Source: Rhizobiales bacterium GAS188 (GTDB lineage Bacteria > Pseudomonadota > Alphaproteobacteria > Rhizobiales > Beijerinckiaceae). Taken from it: a stretch of DNA of 64,000 nucleotides. Position 1 is the stretch's first letter. Every line of letters begins with the position of its first letter. Below the pieces are notes generated by a model, which was not told the DNA's origin, ran no database searches, and saw nothing but the letters and a program-made list of their open reading frames with translations. The stretch lies in assembly GCA_900104855.1 (NCBI GenBank), contig FNSS01000001.1, positions 6,323,501 to 6,387,500 on the forward strand, read 5' to 3'. Positions 33,898 to 43,856 of the stretch are shown one piece after another. The position numbers and the translations under genes are program-made.

Positions 33898-36195
33898 CTA
33901 CCGACGGCGCAGCGGCTTTCGCTCCTGGCGCTCGGGGCGTTCCTCGCGCTGCCCACGCCTCTTATGGCGGGAGGCTCCCGCCCCCTCCGACAGCATCTCG
34001 AAGCGCAGCGCGCCGGCGATCGGCGCCGCCTCGACCAGCCTTACGCTGACCTTGTCGCCCAGCCGATAGCCAGTGCCGGTGCGGTCGCCGACGAGGGCGT
34101 GCTCGGCCTGCCTGTAGCGGAAATATTCTCCGCCGAGCGTCGCCGCGGGGATGAAGCCCGAGGCGCCGGTCTCGATGAGCGACACGAACAGGCCGGCTCG
34201 CGTCACGCCGCTGACGCGAGCCTCGAACTCGGCGCCGATCTCGGCTGCGAGATGGGCCGCGATCAGCCGGTCAACGGTCTCGCGCTCGGCCACCATGGCG
34301 CGGCGCTCGGCGGCTGAGATGCGCGCGCCGGTCTCGGCGAGCTCGGCCACCGTCACCGAAGGCGGCAGCCCATCCTTGCCGAGACCGAGCGCGCGGATCA
34401 GCCCACGATGCACGACCAGATCCGCATAGCGGCGGATGGGCGAGGTGAAATGCGCGTAGCGGCGCAGGTTCAAGCCGAAATGGCCGTAATTTTCGGAGGC
34501 GTATTCGGCCTGCGCCTGGGTGCGCAGCACGACCTCGTTGATGAAAGCCTGATGCGGCGTGCCGGCGACACGCGCCAGGATCCCGTTGAACAGGGTCGGC
34601 CGCAGGGCACCCTGCTTCGGCAGCTTGATCGCGACCGATGCCAGAACCTCGCGCAAGCCCTCGAGCTTCTCGGCGGAGGGCTCGTCATGGACGCGATAGA
34701 GGAGGGGGATATGGGCCCGCTCCAGGGTCTCGGCGGCGCAGACATTGGCGAGGATCATGAACTCCTCGATCAGCCGATGCGCCTCGAGTCTTTGCGGCAC
34801 CATGACCCGATCGACCGTGCCGTCCGGCTTCAGCAGGATCTTGCGCTCGGGAAGATCGAGATCGAGCGGCTGGCGCTCGGCACGCGCCCGCTTGAGCACC
34901 GCATAGGCGGCATAGAGCGGGGCGATGACGCCTGCGAGCAAGGGGCGCGTCACCTCGTCGGGAGCGCCGTCGATCGCGGCTTGCGCCTGCGCATAGGCGA
35001 GCTTGCCGGCCGAGCGCATCATCACGCGGTGGAAACTATGGCGCAGCTTGCGCCCCTCGGCGTCGATGGTGATGCGCAAGCCGAGCGCCGGGCGATCCTC
35101 ATGCGGGCGCAGCGAGCACAGATCGTTGGAGATGCGCTCAGGCAGCATGGGCACGACGCGATCGGGGAAATAGACGGAATTGCCGCGCTCCAGCGCCTCG
35201 CGGTCAAGCGCCGTGCCCGGGCGCACATAGGCTCCGACATCGGCGATCGCGATCGCGAGCTGAAAGCCGCCAGGGTTCTTCGCATCGTCGTCGAGGCTGG
35301 CATGGACGGCGTCGTCATGGTCCTTGGCGTCCGGAGGGTCGATGGTGAGGAGCGGTAGACCCCGCCAATCCTCGCGCCCCTCCATGCCGGCCGGCCGCAC
35401 GCGCTCGGCTTCGGCGAGCGCTGCCGGCGAGAAGACATGCGGGATACCATGCGCATAGAGCGCGATCAGGCTCACCGCCTTCTCGCTGGCGAGCGACCCG
35501 AGCCGCTCGCGCACCTTGACGCGTGCGAGGCCGAGCCGGCCGCGCCCCGTCTCGACCGGCGTGACGGAGACGAGGTCGCCGTCGCGCGCCTCGCCGATAT
35601 CTGACTCGGCAATCGTCAATTCGCGCCCCTGCGCCTTCTTGTCGATCGGCACGAGGCGGGCCGAGCCGTCCTGCTGCAGGCGCAGCACGCCGAGAGTGCG
35701 CGCCTTCTCCTGCGGCAAGACCTTGATGACCCGCCCCGTATAAGGGAAGTGCGGATCGCGCCCGCGCTCGAGGCGCAACAGCACGCTATCGCGCAGACCA
35801 GGTGCGCGCTCGGCCGATTTACCGCGGCGCGGCAAGCTGACGAGGATCTTCGGCGGTTCGCCTTGCGAAGCCGCATCCCATTCGGCCGGAACCGCGAACA
35901 GGTCGCCGTCAGGCGTCTGGCCGGCGATCTCGGCGAGCGTCACCGAATGCAGCTCGCCCGCCTTGGCGATGGCCTTGCGCCGGCGATCGAGCAGGCCCTC
36001 GGCCTCCATGTCCTTGATGAGGCGCTTGAGCGCGATGCGGTCCGCGCCCTTCACGGCGAAAGCGCGGGCGATCTCGCGCTTGCCGATTTTCGCGCCACGC
36101 TCGCTCTCGCGGGCAATGTAGCCGAGAATGTCGTCGCGCGAAGGCAAATCCGCCGTGGCGCGCTGTGCTCTAACTTTTGGCAAGCTGTCGTCCAT
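33898..36195 (-). CDS. rnr: Ribonuclease R
   Basis: A 765-residue 3'-to-5' exoribonuclease. The start is placed at ATG 36195 (MDDSLPKVRAQRATADLPSR); the longer frame adds over 100 residues from the opposite gene's promoter region. Domains in order: N-terminal helix-turn-helix (about residues 20-75), cold-shock-like RNA-binding segments (about 80-230), RNB catalytic domain with the acidic cluster DPPDAKDHDDAVHA, and a C-terminal S1 domain (EFEARVSGVTRAGLFVSLIE) followed by a basic Arg/Lys tail (RHKRRGQREERPERQE). It degrades structured RNAs. Confidence 0.95.
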   Translation of the reverse strand: MDDSLPKVRAQRATADLPSRDDILGYIARESERGAKIGKREIARAFAVKGADRIALKRLIKDMEAEGLLDRRRKAIAKAGELHSVTLAEIAGQTPDGDLFAVPAEWDAASQGEPPKILVSLPRRGKSAERAPGLRDSVLLRLERGRDPHFPYTGRVIKVLPQEKARTLGVLRLQQDGSARLVPIDKKAQGRELTIAESDIGEARDGDLVSVTPVETGRGRLGLARVKVRERLGSLASEKAVSLIALYAHGIPHVFSPAALAEAERVRPAGMEGREDWRGLPLLTIDPPDAKDHDDAVHASLDDDAKNPGGFQLAIAIADVGAYVRPGTALDREALERGNSVYFPDRVVPMLPERISNDLCSLRPHEDRPALGLRITIDAEGRKLRHSFHRVMMRSAGKLAYAQAQAAIDGAPDEVTRPLLAGVIAPLYAAYAVLKRARAERQPLDLDLPERKILLKPDGTVDRVMVPQRLEAHRLIEEFMILANVCAAETLERAHIPLLYRVHDEPSAEKLEGLREVLASVAIKLPKQGALRPTLFNGILARVAGTPHQAFINEVVLRTQAQAEYASENYGHFGLNLRRYAHFTSPIRRYADLVVHRGLIRALGLGKDGLPPSVTVAELAETGARISAAERRAMVAERETVDRLIAAHLAAEIGAEFEARVSGVTRAGLFVSLIETGASGFIPAATLGGEYFRYRQAEHALVGDRTGTGYRLGDKVSVRLVEAAPIAGALRFEMLSEGAGASRHKRRGQREERPERQERKPLRRR

Positions 36196-36417
36196 CGCTT
36201 TGCGTCGACCCGTTGTCGCATGCTCGCGCCGCAAAGGCCATGGCGGGGCAGGATCGGAGCTGACCTGCGGCCGGATCCGCATGGCCGCCACGCTGCCGCA
36301 GCATGGTGAACGCGGCCTGAAGACGGCGGCTCGGATTCGAGCGGCGAGACACACAAGATCCACATCCGTGCCGGGTAAGGCTCGCCGATAGCGCCGATAT
36401 CGAGCGGGGGGCCTTGA

Positions 36418-37599
36418 ATGCCGTTTGATCCCACTACTTTGATGATGTTGACGGTCATCATCGCCATTACGGTTGGCCTCCTGCTCATCTTCGCCTGGGC
36501 CCAGAACCGCTCGCATCGGGCACTCGCCATGTGGGGAGGAGCCGATCTCGCCGGCGCGCTGGCCACCATCCTGCTGATGACGCGCAGCGTCGCCCCGGAT
36601 TTCATCTCGATCGTCCTCGCCAATGCCGTGCTCGCCGCCGGCTATGCCGTCATCTGGGCGGCCGGTTGCGCCTTCTCGCGGAGGCCGCTACGGCCGATCT
36701 GGATGGCGGTGGGGCCGGCGATCTGGCTCATCGCCTGCGCCTTTCCGCAGTTTCTCCAATCCCCGCAATTGCGCGTCATCCTGGTCTCGGTGATCATCGC
36801 CGTCTACACGCTGGCGGCGGCGCGCGAGCTATGGCGCGATCGCGAAGAGCATCTCCTGTCGCGCTATCCGACGGTCGGCTGGCTCGTCGCGCATGCAAGC
36901 TTCTACATCATCCGCATCGCTGCCGCGCTCATCTGGACAGTGCCGCCCAGCGCCCAGATCGTGCAGACGCCCTGGATCGCGATCCTGGCATTCGAGTCCA
37001 TCATCCATGTGATCGCGGTCGGCTTCCTGCAGCTGTCCATGGCCAAGGAGCGCTCCGAGCTGGTGCAACGCCTGGCCGCCTCGACCGATGAGCTCACCGG
37101 CGCGACCAGCCGGCGGGCTTTCCTCGAGGAGGGCGAGACGAGGCTGGCGGCGGCCGTCAAGCAGCGCCTGCCGGTTGCCCTCCTGCTCGTCGATCTCGAT
37201 CATTTCAAGCAGATCAATGACGGCCATGGCCATCACATGGGCGACCGCGTCCTGCAGGTCTTCGCCAAGCGTGCCGTCGAGGTTCTGAGGCCCGGCGATC
37301 TGTTCGGGCGCATCGGGGGCGAGGAATTCGCCGCCCTGCTCACCAATACCAGCCCGGATGCCGCGCTGAGCGTCGCCGAGCGCTTCCGCGAAGCGGTCGA
37401 GAAGATCGAATTTCGCGACGGTGATGTGCCGTTGCACCTGTCGGTCAGCGTCGGCGTGTCGACGGCTACGGGGTTTGGCTGCGAGCTCGGCGACATGCTC
37501 AAACAGGCCGATCATGCCCTCTACGGCGCCAAATCGGCCGGCCGCAATTGCGTGCAGCAGCGCAGGCTGCGGGCAGCGCCGCTGTTGCGGGCAGTGTGA
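36418..37599 (+). CDS. Diguanylate cyclase, membrane-anchored GGDEF protein
   Basis: A 393-residue protein that should make cyclic di-GMP. The N-terminal half has about six to seven hydrophobic helices (MLTVIIAITVGLLLIFAWAQ first). The C-terminal GGDEF domain has the active-site motif GGEEF (RIGGEEFAALL, residues about 296-306), an upstream substrate segment LVDLDHFKQINDGHGH, and the inhibitory I-site RPGD five residues before it. The I-site suggests product feedback. It lies alone, divergent from rnr. Confidence 0.94.
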   Translation: MPFDPTTLMMLTVIIAITVGLLLIFAWAQNRSHRALAMWGGADLAGALATILLMTRSVAPDFISIVLANAVLAAGYAVIWAAGCAFSRRPLRPIWMAVGPAIWLIACAFPQFLQSPQLRVILVSVIIAVYTLAAARELWRDREEHLLSRYPTVGWLVAHASFYIIRIAAALIWTVPPSAQIVQTPWIAILAFESIIHVIAVGFLQLSMAKERSELVQRLAASTDELTGATSRRAFLEEGETRLAAAVKQRLPVALLLVDLDHFKQINDGHGHHMGDRVLQVFAKRAVEVLRPGDLFGRIGGEEFAALLTNTSPDAALSVAERFREAVEKIEFRDGDVPLHLSVSVGVSTATGFGCELGDMLKQADHALYGAKSAGRNCVQQRRLRAAPLLRAV

Positions 37600-37739
37600 G
37601 GCGGGACGGACTCGAAGCTCTCCATGCACCGGCCGCGGCGCACGCAAGATTGCATCTTGCGCAAGGAGCCGAATGCGGCTTGGATCCATCGCGAGGCGAC
37701 GGCCGCTTTGTCAGGCCGGACGCGGGGACGGGGAAATTC

Positions 37740-38348
37740 ATGACGAGCTCGAAGCCTTTTGCCCTGGCGGGGGGCGTGGCCGGACTCTGCCTCCTGCTGC
37801 TGTGCCTGCCCGCGCGACCGAGCGAATTCGTCCGCAGCGGCACGACGATCACCATGAGCGGCACCATCGTCGATGGCGACGACCTCAAATTCAAGGCATT
37901 GCTGCAAGAGGGAACACGCATCGAGGTCGTCAATCTCGATAGCGGCGGCGGCAAGATCGAGCCCGCAGGGCAGATTTCGCGCATGATCCGCGCGGGCGGC
38001 GTAGCGACCCTTGTCGATGGCGGGCGCGCCAAATGCGCCAGCGCCTGCACGGTCATCTTCGGCGGTGGAGTGAGGCGATACTACGTCAATGCCGATGCGC
38101 TTTCCGAAGGTCCGATGAGCAAGAGCAATTTCACCGGCCTCGGCTTCCACGAAGGCAACTCGCCGCTGGCGCTGTCGAAGAACCGGTATAGCGGCCAGGC
38201 GACGGCGAGCATGATCAAATTCTACTATGAGATGGGGATATCGAGCGCCAAAGACCTCGTCGTCAAAGCTCCGCCCGAGCAATATTACCGCATCTCGGGC
38301 CGGACAGCGCTGTCGCTGGGCATCGCGACCAGCATCTCGAGGCCTTGA
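37740..38348 (+). CDS. Secreted ClpP-fold protein
   Basis: A 202-residue exported protein; a signal peptide (about residues 1-28) is followed by a core that resembles the ClpP/crotonase fold. VNLDSGGGKIEPAGQISRMI resembles the substrate-loop helix of ClpP-like proteins, and GGRAKCASACTVIFGGG holds the likely nucleophile serine between two cysteines. The rest is HEGNSPLALSKNRYSGQATA. Similar secreted proteins are common in alphaproteobacteria with unknown function. The catalytic His and Asp were not located with certainty. Confidence 0.8.
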   Translation: MTSSKPFALAGGVAGLCLLLLCLPARPSEFVRSGTTITMSGTIVDGDDLKFKALLQEGTRIEVVNLDSGGGKIEPAGQISRMIRAGGVATLVDGGRAKCASACTVIFGGGVRRYYVNADALSEGPMSKSNFTGLGFHEGNSPLALSKNRYSGQATASMIKFYYEMGISSAKDLVVKAPPEQYYRISGRTALSLGIATSISRP

Positions 38349-38364
38349 GGCGGAAGCGCTCTTT

Positions 38365-38401
38365 CTTCCCTCTCCCGCGCGAAGGACGCGGGAGAGGGAA
38401 G
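38365..38401. terminator. Perfect 15-bp hairpin between convergent genes
   Basis: CTTCCCTCTCCCGCG pairs with CGCGGGAGAGGGAAG around CGAAGGA. It sits between the convergent ClpP-like gene and topA, and so can end transcription from both sides. It belongs to the family also seen at 16802 and 17109. Confidence 0.75.
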
Positions 38402-38404
38402 CAT

Positions 38405-41122
38405 CTATTCCGCGGCCTTGCTCTTGGACTTGCTCGCGGTCTTCGGGCTCGCCTTCGCTTTGGAGACAGCCTTGGCCTTGGGGCCAGCCTTGGCTTTCGC
38501 GCCGGCCTTGGTTTTGGGAGGCGCATTGCCGCCAGCCTTGCTCGATGAGGCCTTGCGGAAGGAGGCGCCGCGTCGCGCCGTCTTGCCGCCGCCCGCCGCT
38601 TCCTTCGCCTGCAACAGGGCGAGCGCCTGATCGAGCGTGATGGTCTCCTGATCGAGCCCCTTGGGCAAGGTGGCGTTCAGCTTGCCGTGATTGACATAAG
38701 GACCGAAGCGCCCGGGTCGTACCGTCACTGCGCCCCCATCGGGGTGGTCGCCGAGCGGACGGCCCGGCGGCGTGCCGCCTCCGCCGAAGCGGCCGCGGCC
38801 CGGCCCCGCTGTCTCGCGCGCTACGATGAGGTCGATCGCCCGATTGGCGCCGATCTCGAGCACATCGTCGTTGCGCTCCAGATTGGCGAAGGTCTTGCCG
38901 TGCTGCACATAGGGTCCGTAGCGGCCGATGCCGGCGAGGATCGGCTCGCCGCTCTCGGGATGGCGCGCCACCTCGCGCGGCAAGGACAAGAGCTGCAGCG
39001 CCTTGGCGAGGTCGATCGCCGCCGGAGCAAGCCCTTTGGGAATGCTGACGCGCTTGGGCTTCTCACCCTCGCCGAGCTGCAGATAGGGGCCGAAGCGCCC
39101 ATCCCTCAAGGTCACGTCGCTGCCGCTCGCTTCATCCTTGCCGAGCAGCTGCGTGCCGTTGGAGACGCCCGAGGCTTCGCCATTGCCATTGGCCCCGCTC
39201 GCTGCCGAGAGCTGGCGGGTGAAGCGGCATTCGGGATAATTCGAGCAGCCGATGAACACGCCGAACTTGCCGAGTTTCAACGATATGGTGCCGTTGCCGC
39301 AAGACGGGCAGGCGCGCGGATTGCTGCCGTCGCCCTTGTCGGGAAAGATATGGGGCCCCAGCGCGTCGTTGAGCGCGTCGAGCACTTGTGCGGTGCGCAG
39401 CTCCTTGGTCCCGGCGATGGCCGTGGAGAAATCCTCCCAGAAGCGGCGCATGACCTCCTTCCACTCGATCTCGCTGTTGGAGATGCGATCGAGGTCCTCT
39501 TCCAGCGATGCCGTGAAATCATATTCGACATAGCGCTTGAAGAAGTTCTCGAGGAAGGCGGTGACGATGCGCCCCTTATCGGCGGCGATCAGCCGCTTCT
39601 TCTCGAGCGTCACATAGTCACGCTCCTTGAGCACCGCGAGGATCGAGGCATAGGTCGAGGGCCGGCCGATGCCGAGCTCTTCCATGCGCTTGATCAGGCT
39701 CGCCTCCGAATAGCGCGGCGGCGGCTCGGTGAAATGCTGGGCGATGTCGATCTTCTCGCGCCCCAGGGGATCGCCGGCGCTCATCGGCGGCAAGCGGCGA
39801 TTCTCCTCGTCCTCGGGCTCCTCGTCTCGCCCTTCCTGGTAGAGCTTGAGGAAGCCGTCGAAATTCACGACCTGCCCGGTGGCGCGCAGATCAAGGGTGC
39901 GCGTCCCGGCCTTGGCGGTGATCTCGGCCGTTGTGCGCTCGAGGATGGCGCTCTCCATCTGGCTCGCCACGGCACGCACCCAGATCAGCTCATAGAGCCG
40001 TGCCTGATCCGACTCCAGCAGGCGCGCCATCTGCTTGGGATGGCGGGCCGGATCCGTCGGGCGGATCGCCTCATGGGCTTCCTGGGCGTTCTTGGCCTTG
40101 TTGGTGTATTGGCGCGGCGCATGCGGGAGGTAGCGCTTGCCATGGTCGGATTCGATGGCGCGCCTGATATCGGCGATCGCTTCGGGCGCCATGTCGACGC
40201 CGTCGGTGCGCATATAGGTGATCAGGCCGACTGTTTCGCCGCCGACATTGACACCCTCATAGAGGCGCTGCGCGATGCGCATCGTTACGGCCGGCGACAT
40301 GCCGAGCTTGCGTGAAGCTTCCTGTTGCAAGGTCGAGGTGGTGAAGGGCGGGAAGGGGTGACGCTTGCCGGGCTTCGCCTCGATGCTCGCCACGCGGAAG
40401 CTCGCAGCGTCGAGCGCCTGCTTGAAGGCCTCGGCTTCCATCGCCGTGCCGACATCGAGGCGCGTGATCTTTTGGCCGTCGGCGCCCACGAGGCGCGCCT
40501 CGAAGGCGGCGCCCGCCGGGGTCTTCAAACTCGCGAGGATCGACCAATATTCGCGCGCCACGAAGCGCTCGATCTCGAGCTCGCGGTCGCAGACGAGGCG
40601 CAGCGCGACGGACTGCACGCGCCCCGCCGAGCGGGCGCCCGGCAGCTTGCGCCACAGCACCGGCGACAGGTTGAAGCCGACCAGATAGTCGAGGGCGCGC
40701 CGCGCCAGATAGGCATCGACCAGCGCCTGGTCGATGGCGCGTGGATGCGCCATCGCCTTGGTCACCGCGTCGCGCGTGATGGCGTTGAAGGTTACACGCT
40801 CGACCGGCACGCCTTTCAAGACGCGCTTGGCGTTCAAGGCCTCGACGATATGCCAGGAAATGGCCTCGCCTTCGCGGTCCGGGTCGGTGGCGAGGATCAG
40901 CCCGTCCGAGCCCTTCACGGTCCTGGCGATCTCGGCGACGTGTTTCGCGCCCTTCGCCTCGAGTTCCCATTTCATGACGAAATCTTGATCGGGATCGACC
41001 GAGCCGTCCTTGGGCGGCAGGTCGCGTACATGCCCGAACGAGGCGAGGACCTCATAGTCCCGGCCAAGATATTTATTGATGGTCTTCGCCTTCGCAGGCG
41101 ATTCGACGACGACGACTTTCAT
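38405..41122 (-). CDS. topA: DNA topoisomerase I
   Basis: A 905-residue type IA topoisomerase that relaxes negative supercoils. The N-terminal Toprim domain begins MKVVVVESPAKAKTINKYLG and has DPDREGEAISWH. The active-site tyrosine is Y303 in GLITYMRTDG. A C-terminal zinc ribbon (ACPSCGNGTISLKLGKFGVF, then IGCSNYPECRFTR) and repeated topo C-terminal domains follow, and the last 60 residues are a Lys/Ala-rich tail (for example PPKTKAGAKAKAGPKAKAVS), which is usual for topA in this order. It ends at the hairpin shared with the convergent gene. Confidence 0.97.
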   Translation of the reverse strand: MKVVVVESPAKAKTINKYLGRDYEVLASFGHVRDLPPKDGSVDPDQDFVMKWELEAKGAKHVAEIARTVKGSDGLILATDPDREGEAISWHIVEALNAKRVLKGVPVERVTFNAITRDAVTKAMAHPRAIDQALVDAYLARRALDYLVGFNLSPVLWRKLPGARSAGRVQSVALRLVCDRELEIERFVAREYWSILASLKTPAGAAFEARLVGADGQKITRLDVGTAMEAEAFKQALDAASFRVASIEAKPGKRHPFPPFTTSTLQQEASRKLGMSPAVTMRIAQRLYEGVNVGGETVGLITYMRTDGVDMAPEAIADIRRAIESDHGKRYLPHAPRQYTNKAKNAQEAHEAIRPTDPARHPKQMARLLESDQARLYELIWVRAVASQMESAILERTTAEITAKAGTRTLDLRATGQVVNFDGFLKLYQEGRDEEPEDEENRRLPPMSAGDPLGREKIDIAQHFTEPPPRYSEASLIKRMEELGIGRPSTYASILAVLKERDYVTLEKKRLIAADKGRIVTAFLENFFKRYVEYDFTASLEEDLDRISNSEIEWKEVMRRFWEDFSTAIAGTKELRTAQVLDALNDALGPHIFPDKGDGSNPRACPSCGNGTISLKLGKFGVFIGCSNYPECRFTRQLSAASGANGNGEASGVSNGTQLLGKDEASGSDVTLRDGRFGPYLQLGEGEKPKRVSIPKGLAPAAIDLAKALQLLSLPREVARHPESGEPILAGIGRYGPYVQHGKTFANLERNDDVLEIGANRAIDLIVARETAGPGRGRFGGGGTPPGRPLGDHPDGGAVTVRPGRFGPYVNHGKLNATLPKGLDQETITLDQALALLQAKEAAGGGKTARRGASFRKASSSKAGGNAPPKTKAGAKAKAGPKAKAVSKAKASPKTASKSKSKAAE

Positions 41123-41258
41123 GCTGTCCGCTTGGTGCGAGTGCCTATGGATGAGCCCAAAGGCCTCAAGAGATTGGTTCGCGAAGAGGGCGGAACATGG
41201 TGAGGTCGGGGGGCGAAGTCAAATCGCGCCATGCGGCAGGGTCGGTCCGGCGCCCGAT

Positions 41259-41405
41259 TCAGATATGCACGAAGCCGAGCCCGATGACCCCGACGAGGAT
41301 GAGATAAATGGCCACGATGTAGTTGAGCAGACGCGGGATCAGCAGGATGCCGATGCCCGCGATGATGGAGAGAATCGGCGACAGATGCGCGGAGGTGATG
41401 ACCAT
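41259..41405 (-). CDS. DUF3096 small membrane protein
   Basis: A 48-residue protein, below the size of most gene callers. From ATG 41405, with AAGGA upstream: MVITSAHLSPILSIIAGIGI followed by LLIPRLLNYIVAIYLILVGV. It matches the short DUF3096 family with one or two membrane helices. Function unknown. Confidence 0.8.
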   Translation of the reverse strand: MVITSAHLSPILSIIAGIGILLIPRLLNYIVAIYLILVGVIGLGFVHI

Positions 41406-41512
41406 GATTTCGTCCTTCGGCTGCGGAAAGGTCGCGGAAGCGAGCCGGCTCTATAACGCGCGAGTCGGCTGCCGGGTTTCATTAGCAGAGATTCGCCGGG
41501 ACGCTTCAGGCC

Positions 41513-43183
41513 TCAGCCCGCCGGCAGAGCCCGCTCGATGAGCTCATGCCTCGCCTCGCCGAGCTCGGCGGTGCCCAGCATGGCAGGCTCGCTTGCAAGG
41601 CGCGTACGTGCGTAAGCCTCCGCGATCGCAACTGGCGCGCATTGCGACAGTGCCGCGGCGGTCGCGAGCGCGGCAAGCTGCTGCGTCAGCCTGCGCGAGC
41701 CTGCTTCCGCCTCCGGCGAGGCGAAACCAGCTTCGATCTGTTTGGCGGCTGTGCGGGCGCCGGGCAGATCCTGCGTCTGGCGCTGCAGATCGGCGATCAC
41801 GGCGCGCGCCGCCTCCTTCTCGCGGCCGGCGGCACGCAGCACGTCGAGCGCCATGATATTGCCCGAACCTTCCCAGATCGCATTCACGGGCGCCTCCCGA
41901 TAAAGGCGTGGCAGGGGGCTTTCCTCGACATAGCCATTGCCGCCGAGGCACTCCATCGCCTCGTAGAGGAAGCCCGGCGCGGTCTTGCAGACCGAGAATT
42001 TGACAGAAGGCGTAACGAGCCGCGCATAGGCTGCGTCCTCAGGGTTGCGGCTCATGCGGTCGAAGGCCTGCGCCAGGCGCAGCGAGATGGCGACCGAAGC
42101 TTCGACCGAGAGCGCGAGATCGGCGAGGGTCGCGTGCATGGCGGGCTGATCGACGAGCTTCCTCTGGAAAACGGTGCGATGGCGCGCGTGATGTACTGCG
42201 TGCGCGAGACCCATGCGCATCAGCCCGGCCGAGGAGCTGACGCAGTCGAGGCGCGTCAGCTGCACCATCTCGATGATGGTCGGCACGCCGCGCCCCTCTT
42301 CGCCGATCCTCCAGGCGAAGGCGTCCGTGAACTCGACTTCGGAGGAGGCGTTGGAGCGGTTGCCGAGCTTGTTCTTCAGGCGCTGCAGTCTCAAGGCGTT
42401 GAGCTGTCCGTCGGGGCGGAAGCGCGGCATCAGGAAACAGGTGAGCCCGCCAGGCGCCTGGGCGAGCACCAGGAAGGCATCGCACATCGGCGCCGACATG
42501 AACCATTTATGGCCGGTGATCTCATATTCGTCCCGGCCGACCGGCACGGCCTGGGTGGTGTTGGCGCGCACATCGCTGCCGCCCTGCTTCTCGGTCATGC
42601 CCATGCCCAAGGTCGCGCCGCTCTTCTCCCAGAACGGCTTGAAGGACGGGTCGTAGCGGCGCGAGCGGATCAGCGGCAGCAGCGAAGCGAGATGCCCGGG
42701 CGCGGCGCCCAGCGCCGCGACGCCGGCATGCGTCATGGTCACCGGGCACAGATGGCCGGCCTCGACGCCGGCGCTGACATAGTGCTTGGCCGAACGCGCC
42801 ACATGCCCAACGCCTGCGAGCTTGCCGGGCGGCGATGACGGCTCGCCTGGCAGCTTGTCCCAGGTCGAGGATGCAAGCCCCGCCCCGATGCTCTGCTGCA
42901 TCAATTCGTGATAGGCCGGATGGAACTCCACATAATCCTGGCGGTTGCCCCGCGCATCGAAGGGCTTGAGCTGGGGCGGGTTCTCATTGGCGACCCGGCC
43001 GAGATCGAGATGCTCGCCGGTGCCGAGCTTCGCCCCATGGGCGAGAAGCGCCTCGCCGTCGCCCGCCTCGCCGAAAGCCTGCACGGCCCCGATGAGCGGA
43101 GCATCGAGCGCCGCGAGGTTGACGTCGACCAAGGGCGGCGTCTGGTTGAACACCTCATGGGTCGCAAATCCGTGAATGGTCAC
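41513..43183 (-). CDS. aidB: AidB-like acyl-CoA dehydrogenase
   Basis: A 556-residue flavoprotein of the DNA alkylation-response AidB group. It starts FATHEVFNQTPPLVDVNLAA, as in E. coli AidB. The flavin-fold segments are GMTEKQGGSDVRANTT, GHKWFMSAPMCDAFLVLA, RLKNKLGNRSNASSEVEF and ECLGGNGYVEESPLPRLYRE followed by APVNAIWEGSGNIMALDVLR. AidB is induced by Ada in E. coli and binds DNA, and its catalytic role is debated. Here no ada gene is adjacent. Confidence 0.92.
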   Translation of the reverse strand: MTIHGFATHEVFNQTPPLVDVNLAALDAPLIGAVQAFGEAGDGEALLAHGAKLGTGEHLDLGRVANENPPQLKPFDARGNRQDYVEFHPAYHELMQQSIGAGLASSTWDKLPGEPSSPPGKLAGVGHVARSAKHYVSAGVEAGHLCPVTMTHAGVAALGAAPGHLASLLPLIRSRRYDPSFKPFWEKSGATLGMGMTEKQGGSDVRANTTQAVPVGRDEYEITGHKWFMSAPMCDAFLVLAQAPGGLTCFLMPRFRPDGQLNALRLQRLKNKLGNRSNASSEVEFTDAFAWRIGEEGRGVPTIIEMVQLTRLDCVSSSAGLMRMGLAHAVHHARHRTVFQRKLVDQPAMHATLADLALSVEASVAISLRLAQAFDRMSRNPEDAAYARLVTPSVKFSVCKTAPGFLYEAMECLGGNGYVEESPLPRLYREAPVNAIWEGSGNIMALDVLRAAGREKEAARAVIADLQRQTQDLPGARTAAKQIEAGFASPEAEAGSRRLTQQLAALATAAALSQCAPVAIAEAYARTRLASEPAMLGTAELGEARHELIERALPAG

Positions 43184-43286
43184 GACATCACCACCTTCGG
43201 CAGCTTTCGCCCGCCCTGTTGAACTTGCGCCGGCTCGCTCCCGTCACCCGCCCTTGGCGAGATCGGCAGGGCGATCGCCGGCATCC

Positions 43287-43856
43287 TCAGCCCCCCGAAG
43301 CAGTTGTTTGGGCCGCAGCCTCGGGGGCATGATGATCATCGGTCTTCGAGGCGACCCAGTCCATCACCGCCAGGAAGACGCCCGAGGCGACGAAGGTCAG
43401 ATGGATGATGACCATCCATTTCAGGCGCCCGTCGTCCATCTTCTCCTGAAGATCGCCCAGAGGCAGGAAGGCGCGCAGCAGGGCGATGGCGCTGATCGCC
43501 ACGATCGAGGCGATCAGCTTCATCTTGAGGCCCGAGAAGTCGACCGTCCCCATCCAGGAGGGCCGGTCCTCGTGATCGACGACATCGATCTTGGACACGA
43601 AGTTCTCATAGCCCGACAGGATTACGATGAGGAGCAGATTGCCGGCGAGCGACAGATCGATCAGCGACAGGGCCAGCAGAATCACCTGCTCGGCATCCAT
43701 GCTCGGGAGTCGAATGATCTCGCTGATCAGCTCGTGCATGAACACATAAAGGACGGCAGCGAGCGCCAGCACCATGCCGAGATAGAAGGGCGCCATCAGC
43801 CAACGGGCCGAGAACAGCATCCGCTCCAACAAGAGTTCGGGCTTGGACTTGGTCAT
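43287..43856 (-). CDS. YqhA-family (UPF0114/TIGR00645) membrane protein
   Basis: A 189-residue integral membrane protein with several helices (first: WLMAPFYLGMVLALAAVLYV). The conserved ENFVSKID motif follows VILSGYENF, and KLIASIVAISAIALLRAFL lies later. A TIGR00645 family member, function unknown. The C-terminal tail is polar (DDHHAPEAAAQ). Confidence 0.88.
   Translation of the reverse strand: MTKSKPELLLERMLFSARWLMAPFYLGMVLALAAVLYVFMHELISEIIRLPSMDAEQVILLALSLIDLSLAGNLLLIVILSGYENFVSKIDVVDHEDRPSWMGTVDFSGLKMKLIASIVAISAIALLRAFLPLGDLQEKMDDGRLKWMVIIHLTFVASGVFLAVMDWVASKTDDHHAPEAAAQTTASGG

Noticed and set aside
38687..40315. A 542-codon plus-strand frame opposite topA
   Set aside because: topA has all active-site motifs on the minus strand; the plus frame is a shadow.
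41546..42838. A 430-codon plus-strand frame opposite aidB
   Set aside because: Shadow of the acyl-CoA dehydrogenase-like gene.
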